Shown here in pieces: positions 24,419 through 36,311 of a stretch of DNA of 64,000 nt. The first letter of the stretch is position 1, and every line of letters begins with the position of its first letter. Both the position numbers and the translations under genes were made by a program. The DNA lies in the NCBI GenBank assembly GCA_963576475.1, contig OY754981.1, forward strand, positions 434,001 to 498,000, read 5' to 3'. Under the pieces are notes generated by a model. That model was not told the origin of the DNA and ran no database searches. It saw nothing but the letters and a program-made list of their open reading frames with translations. Origin of the DNA: Molanna angustata. Taxonomy: Eukaryota; Arthropoda; Insecta; Trichoptera; Molannidae.

Positions 24419-26228
24419 GTGAGTATCAGAAGTCTCTCAATTTAGATTTTCTTTTGCATGTTTGATTTATGAATCCAATTTGAAGTCATTTTGAAAAACA
24501 TATTTCTGCATTTTATATATTCGCAAATTACATGTGTGAGGGTACATGTGTTTCTTTTTAGTAGAGGTTTCAGTAGAATTCCACTATAAATAACGAGAAA
24601 TTAAAACTATCGGTCTTTGTTACTTTGCGGTTTGAATATAATATGACGCTAAGCCATTTTTCGGCATTGTCGAAACATAGAATTTGTTTATTAAGGTTTA
24701 ATTTACCTAACCGTTATCTATTTCGTTCAAGTCTTGATAATATCCTCGTGAATAGAAATAGCTATCAACGAAATTGATCAAATATGTAGAATCATAAACA
24801 AATTGTTTTTATTCCTCCCAATTTTAGCGTTTTGTTGATATATGTCTTCTGCATGTTGGGTCCTCTGTTAGACCTAGTTATCTTTACAACTAATCACTGT
24901 TCTTGGTCCAATGATTTTTTTTTTCGTCTTCCTTTACGATTACGATTTCTTATAATATCCAAAATAATTTATCTAATCCAGCTAATCGACAGATAGCTAG
25001 TACTTAAAAAATTGTTTCGGATATTTCAATTATTAATCTCAATGCAGATTTTTTTTAAATATAACGATTATTTTGGATATAGAGTTTATGTTATAATTGT
25101 TATCTAATAATTAATAATATAATAATCATTACTTGCCACACCTTGGTGACACGATTCTTAATTACCTACTTTATGTATGTATATGTGTCATATCAATTAT
25201 GTTAACGTATGATTAATATGTACTTTACTGTTCATTTCATAATTATTACTAAGAAAAAGTTAATTAAACAAGGCAATTTTCAAATTACCAAAATACGCTC
25301 TAGTTGAATTAATTCGTTCTCGGTGAAATTGGTTAAGATCAGTGGTCAGTAAACCACACCTCTTTGGTACTTTGATTGTACTTTGAACTCTTCCACAAAT
25401 ACCTAAAGAATGATTTAGAGAACTTTGTAGAGTAAAAGTATGCGTAATTTCGAGGATCGATAAAGGTTCTTGAAATTATTTTAAGACTTATAGAGAATCA
25501 AAAAAGGAGATAGAAGAAACAAGTATACAAGACGAGCTGTAATGGGTCGATCTCAGCGAACGTACCTCAATCAGATTTAGGACGTTTTTAGCAAAGGACT
25601 GTTTAGGAATACATACCCTGATTAAGTTATTAGCATTTTAACTACTTCCTTCCTTTATATTCTCTCAAAAGAAATTCCAATTGTTTTACTGGTGATATTT
25701 TGGCTCGGTAAACTTATGTAGACCATATGTTTAGACGGATATGGACTAACGACATGTTTCACTTTTCAAATTGATTACATATATTTGGAATGTTTCTTGT
25801 TGCCGATTTTTCGTTATCGCGGTGTATAATTTCTTGCCAATTTAAAAATTAGTTGCCGGCATTATTCGAATGGTAATTATTTTTAATTGAAACGAATTGT
25901 CCAAATGGAATAATTATTTGTTTCTAAAACGTTTTAAAGGTTACCACCGCCATGATAATGTAACGACTCGAAGACTGGGCTATATTCATTAGCTGTTATT
26001 ATGATTATTTTTATTGGCGAATTGTGTCCGTTGCATACTTTGCACACGAACCGATCGATAGTTTTTGTATTTTGATTAATAGCATCGAATAGCGTGAGTC
26101 GAGTTTTTAATGTTGTTCTGACATAATCAATTAAACCAACAGCACATCATTAAAGCAAAACGTTTTGAGTCAACTGAAGAAACCCAATTGAAACATTTCG
26201 TTTGTTAAAATGAGATCGTTGAGAATGA
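24419..26228. other. Intron of LMO7-like gene, first part
   Basis: AT-rich intron sequence with no recognisable element before the RTE-like insertion at 26229. Confidence 0.6.
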
Positions 26229-26656
26229 GTTGAAATGAGATCGTTAAGAAGGATTTGTAATAGAACGATGTATGACCGGGTAAGAAACGAGGATATAAGG
26301 AAAGAATGTAAGATTAAGAAAGATGTCATTACTAGAATGAAAGTGAACACATTGAGATGGTTTGGTCACATGGGGAGAATGAATGAGGAGCGCCTGACGA
26401 AGAAAATATACAGAGCGGAAAGGAATGGAATGAGAGGTCGGGGACGCCCAAGAAAGGGATGGCACGACCATGTGAACGAAATTTTGAAAGACGGAAATGT
26501 TAGAAGTGTGAGCAATAGACGAACATGTATGAGACGATGCATGAATGTGGACGAGGCGAGGGATGCGTGCCAGGATAGAAAAATGTGGCGTTCGGTTCTC
26601 TCTGCCTACCCCGCAAGGGACATGGCGTGATGGTATGTATGTATGTATGTATGTAT
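26229..26656 (+). pseudogene. RTE-like retrotransposon, best C-terminal copy
   Basis: An uninterrupted plus frame of about 131 codons ends at a TGA in GACATGGCGTGATGG. It contains LRWFGHMGRMNEERLTKKIY, GMRGRGRPRKGWHDHV, RTCMRRCMNVDEARDACQDR and WRSVLSAYPARDMA. The final GTATGTATGTATGTATG is the simple-repeat tail. The copy is 5'-truncated, but the remaining frame is open, so it is younger than its relatives at 4890, 16255 and 40416. It sits in the sense orientation inside the first long intron of the LMO7-like gene. Confidence 0.88.
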
Positions 26657-28736
26657 CGTTTGTTAAATGATATCCTCATAAATTTAACATATCGTGAAGA
26701 GCTTATTGAGCTTCTTTTGGTATTTTTTTCCTCCTTCTTTCACCATCCACTCCAAACAATCATTTGACTATCACTAGGCTTCGATAAAGATTCCTGTTTG
26801 CTTATCAGTTTTCGTTGCTCCGTTTAAGTCAAAGCAGTTTGCTTTTTCAACCTAATAAAACAAATTGGTACTTCTTTGCAGTTTGCAACTTGTTGAGTTG
26901 CTGATGAGGTATCGAAGTTTAATTAAACAGGGAAATTGGATTGTGAAAATTTGTATTCGTCTTTCCAATTGATTTACTGCCGATAGCTGTGGCATAGTAT
27001 CATGTAGAGTTTGATTTATGTCCGGTGTATAAAGTTAGATATCTATCGGAGATTTAAAATTTATTTCTAACTTATATGTTGTTCTTTGGGTTGGACACAT
27101 TGGTTCGTTTGAAGAATTTGGCTTTTGGCAACCGACTTTCAAGTTTTTGCACAGCGTGAAAGCGAGTGCTGACCATACGAATGCTGAACTCTTAAAAGTA
27201 TTGCGGTATATTTCGTTCATCAAATAGAATCGAGAATATAGAGATTCTGTTTGTGTCACTCTAAAGACGATGAGAATTATGTTTGAGAATTTTCTAGTTA
27301 TATTTGTATTCAGAATTATATGTATAAGTACATATGTAGGTGCAGTTTCTAGTTTTCACTGAATTAATTTGTTACTTTGCTGTCATTCTTGATATTTGTC
27401 TCTCTTGCTGTGCATTTTAAATATAATCACCATACAGGTATTGAAATTAAATATCTTTAAGATGTAACTTTCTGTCACGAGGAATGCAACCGTTGTTGAT
27501 AGCAGTTAGGTATATTCGAAGAATTCGTGGCTCTAATTGAATAAAAAAAAAAAAAATTGATTGTTGGGATCGTACATAATTTCCCATATAAACAGCAATA
27601 ATTCAAAGTGCTGCCGAAGCTTTCGACGACGTGATTCTCGGGACGAGGGTCAATAATTATCTGTGGTCTATCCAGAGCCAGGGTCTGACAGCGAGAGTAG
27701 GGTCAAAAGAGATACTTTTTTTATAATTAATAGGCAAAGGTCACAGCGCGGCGGCGCGGCGTGTGGAGGTGTGTCGAGTTTGGGTTTGGGCTGTGTTTGT
27801 AGGACGCGTCAGTATGTTGCATTATTGACCACGGGTGTTCTGTTCATCTTTCATCACTATGTCTGTGTGTTTCCTTTCCAACTCAAGACATAATAATAAA
27901 TATTGTCGTCTTCGAATGTTTTGTATGGTTTTATGTTTATACACTCACTTTTGATTGATGGTTGTGGCGTGCAACGATTCAATGGCCAAATTGATGTCAG
28001 CTGTTTATCAATTATTAGGCACTTATTAAGATTTATTTTATAATCTTTTAGTAAAGACTTCTTTTAGTATTATCAACGAAAAGCTAAATTAAGTTTTATT
28101 GTGTTAGCTTCAACATGTGCTCTATCAGATATACCAGGATCTTTTCAGTACAATATAGCCTTACGTTAGATTCTTTGTTCTGTGCATTAAGTGAATTCTC
28201 TGGAATTTGTACAATGTCGGCTTTTTGGTTTCGACCCCTAGCGGAGAAGAAAATCTTTGAAATAATATGTTTCAAACATTGATTGTGATTCTGGACCGAA
28301 AACACTGGTTAGTTTGAAAATGGTCCTTTTACCCATAAACATACTATTCAAGGAAGTTTTTTTTGTATTATGATTCATTATAATGTTTATTTTACGTAAT
28401 TTTTAGGTTTTTCAGATGGAATTGTATATTTATTAATTTCACTTGTTGAAGTTTTATTACTTACTTAACTTTTCGAATGGCAAGGCTGAAAAAAAAAAAA
28501 AAAGAAAAGGCTGCGTCCATGAAGCTCGTTAGAGCCTAAAATTCAAACCACGCAGCCAGTCCACCGCCCCTTTCTTTGCCCCATAATGAGTACGGTAAAA
28601 TCTACTCCGGTACTGTGGCTTCTCGAACTTTCAAACATCGCCCCACCCCCCATCAGGAGAAATTAGAAAAGTTTTATTTATTTTATATTACGAAGTTTAT
28701 CGAATTGTTACAAAATATATTGTTTTTTGTTTCCAG
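26657..28736. other. Intron of LMO7-like gene with a GC-rich patch
   Basis: Mostly AT-rich. At about 27,700-27,830 there is a GC-rich, CpG-containing island (GCGCGGCGGCGCGGCGTG) unlike the rest of the intron. It could be an internal promoter or first exon for a shorter isoform, but no ATG exon with a donor is convincing. At 28509-28557 GGCTGCGT pairs with ACGCAGCC across about 33 nt. Confidence 0.4.
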
Positions 28737-28879
28737 AATCTCGACAATTGGAAGAGTTCGAGACGAAAGCGCGTGGAGCATATCATCGAGCGATGTGTGG
28801 AAGTGAAGAGGCTAACAGAAGAGGAACAAGAAAAGCAGAGGAGACGGTCCAAAACCTTCAGCGAGATGATGGAAGACAG
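28737..28879 (+). CDS. LMO7/LIMCH1-like protein, exon 2 of those visible
   Basis: The acceptor TTTCCAG ends at 28736 and the donor GTGGGT starts at 28880, leaving 47 codons plus two bases (phase 0 in, phase 2 out). The peptide is NLDNWKSSRRKRVEHIIERC, a charged VKRLTEEEQEK helix, then RRRSKTFSEMMEDR. The WKSxRR...KTxxEMxE layout resembles the DUF4757 block of LIMCH1/LMO7 proteins. The split arginine codon is completed by the first base of the exon at 45635, which supports the join across a 16.8-kb intron. Confidence 0.88.
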
Positions 28880-29399
28880 GTGGGTTTATAGGAAGTTTTA
28901 TTTTCATTTTAAAATTGTCATTTTTTTATACACATGTACAATCTATTTTCTTATTCCATCTTCTTATCTGTTTTCTTAGGATATTTAATTAATTTCATTC
29001 AGACTTGAAACATTTATCGTCAAATGTTCTCATTTGATCTCGATTGTTGTACAGGATCAATTTGTATTTTTATAGTTGAATCTGTTTATAGTTCTGTGCA
29101 AGTCACGAATGACAGTGATAATAGGCTTATTTTGTCAATATTGACGGCACTAATATTCCAGAACTCCATCTTATGGTCAGTTATTCGATTTTATAGATCC
29201 TTATTTATTGTTTCTTTTGAAACATTAAGTCCATCTCATTTCTCCGAAATCCTTTTCACAAGGGCTAAGTGCACTGATTCGGACAAATTATTTATTTTAA
29301 AACTTTTAGTTTTCGCTTACAATATTATGTGTGGTGTTTGGGGTCTAGTCGCAGACCAATTATCTATAAACGTAATATAAACAAAATTCTTAGTACTTA
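28880..29399. other. Intron sequence
   Basis: No element recognised. The 118-codon open frame at 29024-29380 has no domain and no matching splice context. Confidence 0.5.
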
Positions 29400-30150
29400 T
29401 ATACTGCGTGACTGTGTCACCAAAAGTTGGTGGCAATCTATATAACGTAATTGAATATTTTTTGTTCAGAATGAAAATTAAAACAGTACCTATTCAACAC
29501 TAATATCAAAAAGTAGATAAATATTGTTAACAAAGGGATTTAAATATCGAAAATCAAATACTTTTACTGCTATATATTTATTTATTTATTTATTTATTAC
29601 ATACACGGTCTTTTGGCCATTATAAAAATATGGTAAGAATAAAACAAAACTCGCATTAAACAAAAGAAAAACAACACAATAATTCATAAAAAACAAAATC
29701 CTTCACACAATTCGAAATATTCATAATATGTCCAATTCTGATTCGTTTCAGAGTACGAAGACGTCTAAAATATCGGGCAACCGTGGATAAAAGGATTTTA
29801 TCCGCGCGGTGTGACGTAATGAGTCCCGTATAAATGCAGTCAACTTTTTGACATTTCTCATATACTAAAATTCCGTATAAAAATTTTGGTCGAATCTGAA
29901 TAGGGCCTAATATGTCCCCCTCCGATTCGTCCAAATTTATGTAAATGATTTAATAATTTAATATGTAAATGTGTCATTAATATCCGATTTATATTTAAAC
30001 ATTGAATGAATTTGGGATACTCCCGTTCCATCTCACTTCGTGTACCGTCCCATGTCCCATCCCATAACTTCGTGACCATGAATCCCATGACCTCAGGTAG
30101 CAATTCCAGTGGTCGCGAGCTCGAATCCTGCCACGACCAATTTCGTTCAC
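29400..30150 (+). repeat. Dispersed repeat with nested insertion and SINE-like end
   Basis: It shares ordered blocks with 17925-18200. At about 29577-29965 an insertion interrupts the alignment. It begins TATTTATTTATTTATT and, read on the minus strand, ends in an AATA repeat, as a truncated LINE would. Near 30100-30140 GGTCGCGAGCTCGAATCC resembles a tRNA B box, so part of this family may be a tRNA-derived SINE. Confidence 0.55.
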
Positions 30151-30385
30151 TTACATACATATGTTTAATGATAGGGAATATATGAGGATGTATATTTAGG
30201 TACTCGATACAAGGACATATTTATTCTTTTTAAAATAAAAACAACAAACTTAAGTCGTAGCTTATGTCAGCTCCGTATATTTCTTATTCTGTAGTTGTAA
30301 TGTTTTATATTTTCCAATCGTAGGTACTCTTGTATTATCATTATTGTTAAATTCACTAATGGCAATGTCAAATCAGTCGGTTGTT

Positions 30386-31553
30386 GATTATAAACTATTG
30401 TTTAACAGATTTTTAATTATCTCAATAGAGACGAAGTTGGAATATTTATTGTAGGAGAACTGGGAAATCAAGGCACCTACAGGGCTTACGACCTGTCATC
30501 GGCTGGTTTACGTGATCACTTTATGCGCTTGCGCAACGTTCACCAATTATGCCTTTTTAATGAGATCCCTATCAATTCAATTTTGAAAGTTCTATATATT
30601 GTAATACTGAAATTCTTTTCGCTTGAAAATAAGGAATTTTTACTACAGCCATCTATGGGTGAAATTATGAACAACAATCTTATTATTTTTATTTATTTTG
30701 TTGGAACGCCATCTATTGAGAGAATTGGTTTGTTGTAAATAATGAAAGCTACAATTCTTATATCCGAGGTGACAATGCATTTTTCGCATAGAAGTCACCC
30801 CTGAATTGCGCCAGACTTATAAGGTCATTTTTGTCTTATTTACCTACTTGTACCAATGTGTAAGTAATCGAATATTTTTATTATTGCATATGCGCAAACA
30901 TTGGATTTTTTTCCCTGTCGGGAGTCAAAGATATTTTTTAACAGATTTTTAATTATCTCAATAGAGACGAAGTTGGAATATTTATTGTAGGAGAACCGGG
31001 AAATCAAGGCACCTACAGGGCTTACGACCTGTCATCGGCTGGTTTACGTGATCACTTTATGCGCTTGCGCAACGTTCACCAATTATGCCTTTTTAATGAG
31101 ATCCCTATCAATTCAATTTTGAAAGTTCTATATATTGTAATACTGAAATTCTCAATAGATGGCGTTCCAACAAAATAAATAAAAATAATAAGATTGTTGT
31201 TCATAATTTCACCCATAGATGGCTGTAGTAAAAATTCCTTATTTTCAAGCGAAAAGAATTTCAGTATTACAATATATAGAACTTTCAAAATTGAATTGAT
31301 AGGGATCTCATTAAAAAGGCATAATTGGTGAACGTTGCGCAAGCGCATAAAGTGATCACGTAAACCAGCCGATGACAGGTCGTAAGCCCTGTAGGTGCCT
31401 TGATTTCCCGGTTCTCCTACAATAAATATTCCAACTTCGTCTCTATTGAGATAATTAAAAATCTGTTAAAAAATATCTTTGACTCCCGACAGGGAAAAAA
31501 ATCCAATGTTTGCGCATATGCAATAATAAAAATATTCGATTATAAACTATTGT
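30386..31553. mobile_element. Complex foldback block with flanking direct repeat
   Basis: A 16-bp string, GATTATAAACTATTGT, flanks the block at 30386-30401 and 31538-31553. Inside are a direct unit (30402-30720), then two inverted arms of about 287 bp (30865-31151 and 31256-31542). The 104-bp spacer is an inverted copy of the end of the direct unit. So the same about 320-bp sequence is present three times: forward, forward but truncated, and inverted. The unit is bounded by CTCAATAGA and TCTATTGAG. No protein is encoded. A 71-codon frame and its mirror simply read the same repeat. Confidence 0.85.
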
Positions 31554-32509
31554 GTTCAGTGTTTACCTAAATTGAAATAGTAGTTAGGTAAGTACTATGT
31601 GATAACAATTCATGATTTTAATAATATAATTATATCCAGTTGTTTGTGTCCGACGACACAGTTCCCTATTGTAGCTAAAACCTGTATAGAACATGACTAC
31701 TAACTACATATGTAGGCTGTGTGTGTATTATCGTGTTACGAATGCATACTGAAATTCAATAGATTCCATATCAAATGACCTGTTTCCGCCACACACACAC
31801 ATCCATACGTACTTGTTGTGTCATCGCTACCTTTGCAGAGTACCTACCTAGTGTATGTATAACGAACTGTAACAATTCTGACGACTTGTGGAGGACTCGT
31901 ACATTTCTAGATACTTCTTCTTCTTCCTGGCACTGTCCCAACATACTGTCTGTATTGGCTATTTGGGTAGACTCTTCTCGTCCTCAGGCTGTATATTCTG
32001 CGGTTCTAGGCGTCTCTTTCACGCAAGCCTTTTATTTGTAGGATCTTGGAGCAATTGTTTATCCAAGTGTTCTTTGGTTTTCCTCTGGATGACAAACGAG
32101 GAAGATTGTTGCCTTTTTTTTACATATTGTTTAAGTACGATTTACATTTTGGCTTTGTAATTAGAAAAATCTCCACCTATTACTATTTTTTTCTGTTGTT
32201 TTAAATTCGTTCTCCGGGATAGGAATTACAATGAAACTTGAAAAATAACAATAATTAACAATAATATTGAAATGGAGATAGTCAATAACTTTATAATTAA
32301 ATATGATGGATACCTATATATTATGAAATTTTGCAAACCCGCGAGACTCACATTTGAGCCTTGGTCTTGCAGTGATGCTTGCAAGACTTTTTATTGTCAC
32401 TGGTCTAAGGTTGTGTGTGATGCACGATTCCTTTACCTAACCAATTTGTATTATGTAATAGCAGCTAAATTGTTTATAATATAATTACATCCATCTTCTT
32501 CAGCTTGTT
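31554..32509. other. Intron sequence
   Basis: No element with clear ends. Open frames at 31775-32160 overlap each other and have no motif. Confidence 0.45.
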
Positions 32510-32595
32510 TTTTTTTTCATTCTTAGACATAGGCCTCCCCCTTGATCCTCCACAACTCCCTGTCTTGGGCACACTGGATTACATTACGGAGGGAG
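32510..32595 (-). pseudogene. Short retrotransposon ORF tail
   Basis: The minus strand reads AQDRELWRIKGEAYV and then stops. The AQDRxxWR...EA pattern is a common C-terminus of RTE-like polymerases. The copy is about 90 bp and strongly truncated. Confidence 0.5.
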
Positions 32596-32904
32596 ATTGA
32601 TTACATCCATACGACGAATCAATTGACATATAGTCAATATCATATATTGATCTTATTTACTCGTAACGGTACTTCTTAAATGATAATTTTTATTAAGACT
32701 TAATTGTTCGTAGCGATATCAGGTATTAAATTAGACTAGACAGACATTCTGTTATGGAAATAGGAATAGATTAAATGCAACTTGTAGTGCTAAGAATCAA
32801 GTTTATGAAGTCGCCATTAAGATCAATTAATACTTGCCTTATCTAACCCAACTAGACAATTAAACTTTACGACTAGGTTTATTAATTCCATGTAACATCT
32901 GTAA
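32596..32904. other. Intron sequence
   Basis: Nothing recognised. Confidence 0.45.
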
Positions 32905-33640
32905 TTTTTTTTTATTTTTTTATTTTATTTTATTTATACAACATGTATGTTCACAATAGCAAGCAATAATTCATTTACAAATAATATATATTACAATACC
33001 ACTCCTCTCTGAAAGCTTATTAGGCTTGAGTAGAGAGGAGTTGTGTTAGTCATAGTCATACTATCCTTATTTTATTTTTTTTTTATTTCATATAAGTATA
33101 AATACATACATATATAGGTACCTACACACATAAAGATATATATACATATACCAACACACACATAGATACACACACACCAACATATTCAGACATAAATATA
33201 CACTATCACAAACAAAAGAAAACAAAATACAAGTGATTTAAATATCTGTTTTAAAATGTTGTTTTATTTTATTTATGAGTTGTCTAGAGTCAGTTGTTTT
33301 TCTTATATCTAGAGGAAGGTCGTTAAAACACTTTTCTCCCAGGAATGAGTAGTGATGCTGCGCAAAAGTTGTCTTCCTTCTATCTTGGAAAAATAAAAAT
33401 CTATATCGGGTCCGATTTTCAATTATAAATCTATGGTGCTCAGGTTCTCGTAGTACTTGTAAAATAGCAAATTTTTTGAAAATATTTTTGAATTTTAAAA
33501 CTTTGAAATCTATGAATAATTGTTCAGAGGGATAGTCTCTGCGTTTTCCGAGAATTATACTTGTAATGTAATGTTTGCTGATCTTGAGGAAAACTGCTTT
33601 TACGTAATTTAGCTCCTCTTGGTGCATATGCCTGTATTAA
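32905..33640 (-). pseudogene. CR1/Jockey-like non-LTR retrotransposon 3' end
   Basis: A minus-strand frame of about 129 codons ends at 33238. It includes RRDYPSEQLFIDFKVLKF, HHRFIIENRTRYRF, and HYSFLGEKCFNDLPLDIRK followed by a lysine-rich end. The pattern HNYxTR...F.G.xxxNxLPxxIR...FK is the usual C-terminus of CR1/Jockey-type polymerases. Downstream on the minus strand come an AC/GT-rich simple repeat (33110-33200), a hairpin (ACTCCTCTCT with AGAGAGGAGT, 33000-33042) and an A-rich end at 32905-32935. It is 5'-truncated, lies antisense in the intron, and its last frame is open. Confidence 0.8.
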
Positions 33641-35244
33641 TATTTAGATATAACACAAATAAATTATGTCATTGAACAATAAACATATTTCTTCGTCTTA
33701 ATTATTTAAACAATATTATTAGTCTCCATTATTAAATAAATCAATTAATCCACTTCATAGCACTATGGACATGTAGCAAAATGATGGCAATTTCGTCCAT
33801 CTAACCAGTGTTTACAGTCCATAGTAACAAGATTTGTATTAAAGATTTCTGATTTCTCAAATTTTAAAATCATTGTTTACATCAATATCTCAATTTATAT
33901 CATGTCAAAACTTTCAAATTACACGTTCTAGAATATTTATTTATTGATAAGTACAATAGGTATGAGCATTCAAGGATTGTCAAAATTTGAATACAATTTT
34001 TTTATTAACTAATCTATGTAAGTAGTGGATAGTTTAGTGATGGCCACAATTCACTCATTTTCTCCGTCTCTAATGAAGTTTCAATAATCTTTTTTTTATT
34101 ATTCTCATTTTCATTGCTCGACATTGATTCTTAATTAGTGCATGTTTCAGCCTTTACCTGACATCCAAGAGAATCATTTTCTTTCACATACATAATAATC
34201 AGCTGAATTACTCTGATAACAACTGATGTATTATCTAGTTTCAAACAAATAAAATACATGTTTGTTTATAGAACTGAGACTATTTAGATGCTTGTGTTTC
34301 GTGTTTTGCCAGTGGCGTGATGGAGCGAAAATTGTTGAGATATCTGAGTAAACAATGTGTTTCTTGATTATAATTAAAACAGCATTTTCATGTTGGTAAT
34401 CTTATTTCACTTAGGAGAGAGAGATACATACTATCGTGTGGTTGGTGGCTGCGAGCGAATCTTCTAATATGTACATACCAACATTGCAAATTACCCTCTA
34501 GTTAGTTGTAAATTGCACGCTCATCATATTTGTATTATTGATGATGCGATTTTAATCAGGCGTCAACGGGCTGCGCTTATTTTCTACTTGTTTCTGTTTG
34601 TTTATTGGATAAATTATAATCTCCGTTGAACCTAACTCAATTTCCTTATCGCATGTCGTGAAAACTATCCGTAACTTGTTACGAAATTTCTAAACAAGTT
34701 AAGGATCATTTTAATTCGTCCATTTAAGCTCCATTTGTTGGTTTTGGCCTCCTCCAGCATTCGTAGCCATCTCCCTCTATCCTGACATGTAGGTACTCCT
34801 TTAGTCTCTGATACCAATAGTGTTTACATCCCACTGTACTACTTACATCCAGCCATCGGATTTATAAGTCTACCTACGCTATCTTGAGGCTATGTGTGAA
34901 GAATCCTTTTTGGTGTTCTCTCCTCGCTCAATCTCTCTATGCCCGTCGCAGATATTTTGATGACTTGTACGATATTGGGTTCATTATAAATATTGTAGAC
35001 CTCTTCCATTATACTGTATTCTCCAAATTCCGCTTTCCTGCACAGATCCGAATTTATTTCCGAGTAGTTTTCTCTATCAACCTTCTAGGACGATTAAATT
35101 AAATTTATATAATGCATGACCGATGAACTGCCACCCGTAGAATTATGAGTATTGAAACATTCAGTGAATTACATAAGACTTACTTTTTTCGGCTGAAAGA
35201 TTTCGTCTTCTCTGGTTTCAATCTTGGGGATAGGTTAGCAGCAA
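33641..35244. other. Intron sequence
   Basis: AT-rich sequence with no supported gene or bounded element. Confidence 0.5.
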
Positions 35245-35660
35245 AGCGATCCATCTCTTCTTCCACTCCGCGCGGTCTTCAGCGACTCTCTTCAACTCTG
35301 TGTAGGAGGTACACTTCATGTCCAAATACTCTGGCGAGCACGCCTTCTACCAGTTGTTCCCTCAACCATTTCCTCCATAATAATGTTTAGACGATCTTCG
35401 TGTCGCAACACATGGCCTATCCATTTCGCTCGCCTTTTCATGTAGGTACCTGGTTTATTCAATTTGCTTAAAACCTCATTATTTGTAAGGCGGTTCTTCC
35501 CAGTATACGTCGGTAGGTCTACATCTCTATAAGGCCTTATTTTACGGTCCCTTTCACCTATGAAAGATGTAAAAATCTGTTCATTACCTTTAACGATGTC
35601 ATCTTCAGCAATTTTCGAGATTCGTCGTGCTCGCACCCACGGCACCTGCCTTCTTCGTGT
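35245..35660 (-). pseudogene. Non-LTR retrotransposon ORF remnant
   Basis: The minus strand reads RISKIAEDDIVKGNEQIFTS, then KNRLTNNEVLSKLNKPGTYM and KRRAKWIGHVLRHEDRLN, then GTTGRRRARQSIWT. The KWIGHVLRHE...GRRxxGRxR arrangement is an RTE-like C-terminal region of another subfamily. In a second frame the minus strand continues with VEEEMDRFAANLSP-like text near 35240, so a frameshift is likely. Confidence 0.7.
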
Positions 35661-36245
35661 CTTAGGCGTATCAGTAGATCGTTATAATATATCTATTGAT
35701 TTATCGGATGCCGTTTAAATGTAAAACTTTCCCTAGATTTGATCCGAACCAAACATCCGACAGACGGCATTAGATACAGCGACACCCGGAATACTTAAAG
35801 ACATGCAGTGTCGTGCAGTACTAGGTGCTTGCTTTCTTGCCTCGGGTATAAGATTATGTTGTACTCTCCATCAGTAACTATCTGCGGAAACGTTGGAGTA
35901 ATCAGTTACCATTAGCTATTTAATATATTTGCAAGTTGGCACGAGCGGAATATACATTCGTCCAGTAATAATATACATACATTTTTATAAATACGATCCG
36001 ATCGTCTATAATGATGAACAAACGCACGACCAAAAACACAGACATGGTCTCATGGTTCTGCATGATACACGGTCGATTATTGGTCTTACAAGACTTACAT
36101 AGAAAAAGATATTTTATTCTTATGTAAAGTCAGTTATTGCAGTGAAACATCAGTTTTACAAAAAAACACCAGTTATACAAATCAAATTTCGATTGTGCAT
36201 TGTAAATACTTCTTATACATAACAACTTGCGAAATAAGTTATAAA
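35661..36245. other. Intron sequence
   Basis: Nothing recognised. TGGTCTTACAAGACTTAC near 36080 has relatives at 36478 and 32360 (TTGGTCTTGCA...GCAAGACTTTT). Confidence 0.4.
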
Positions 36246-36311
36246 GTTATCGAGCTTTAGCTCATCATCAGTAACCAATTATATACTTTACTGATGTTAC
36301 TGATGATGAGC
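36246..36311 (-). repeat. Hairpin with degenerate PLE-type hammerhead motif
   Basis: GCTCATCATCAGTAAC (36260-36275) and GTTACTGATGATGAGC (36296-36311) form perfect 16-bp arms. On the minus strand the left side also reads CTGATGA, then TGAGC-TAAA-GCTCG, then ATAAC. This is the layout of the minimal hammerhead motifs known from Penelope-like elements, with GAAAC changed to GATAAC. It is probably a dead relic of such a repeat. Confidence 0.45.

Noticed and set aside
28509..28557. GGCTGCGT/ACGCAGCC stem as a small RNA gene
   Set aside because: There is only one 8-bp stem, with no box motifs or promoter elements. It is more likely chance or a repeat remnant.
30523..31348. Two identical 70-90-codon frames on opposite strands (MRLRNVHQLCLFNE)
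   Set aside because: They read the same inverted repeat twice, with no domain, and are a product of the foldback structure.
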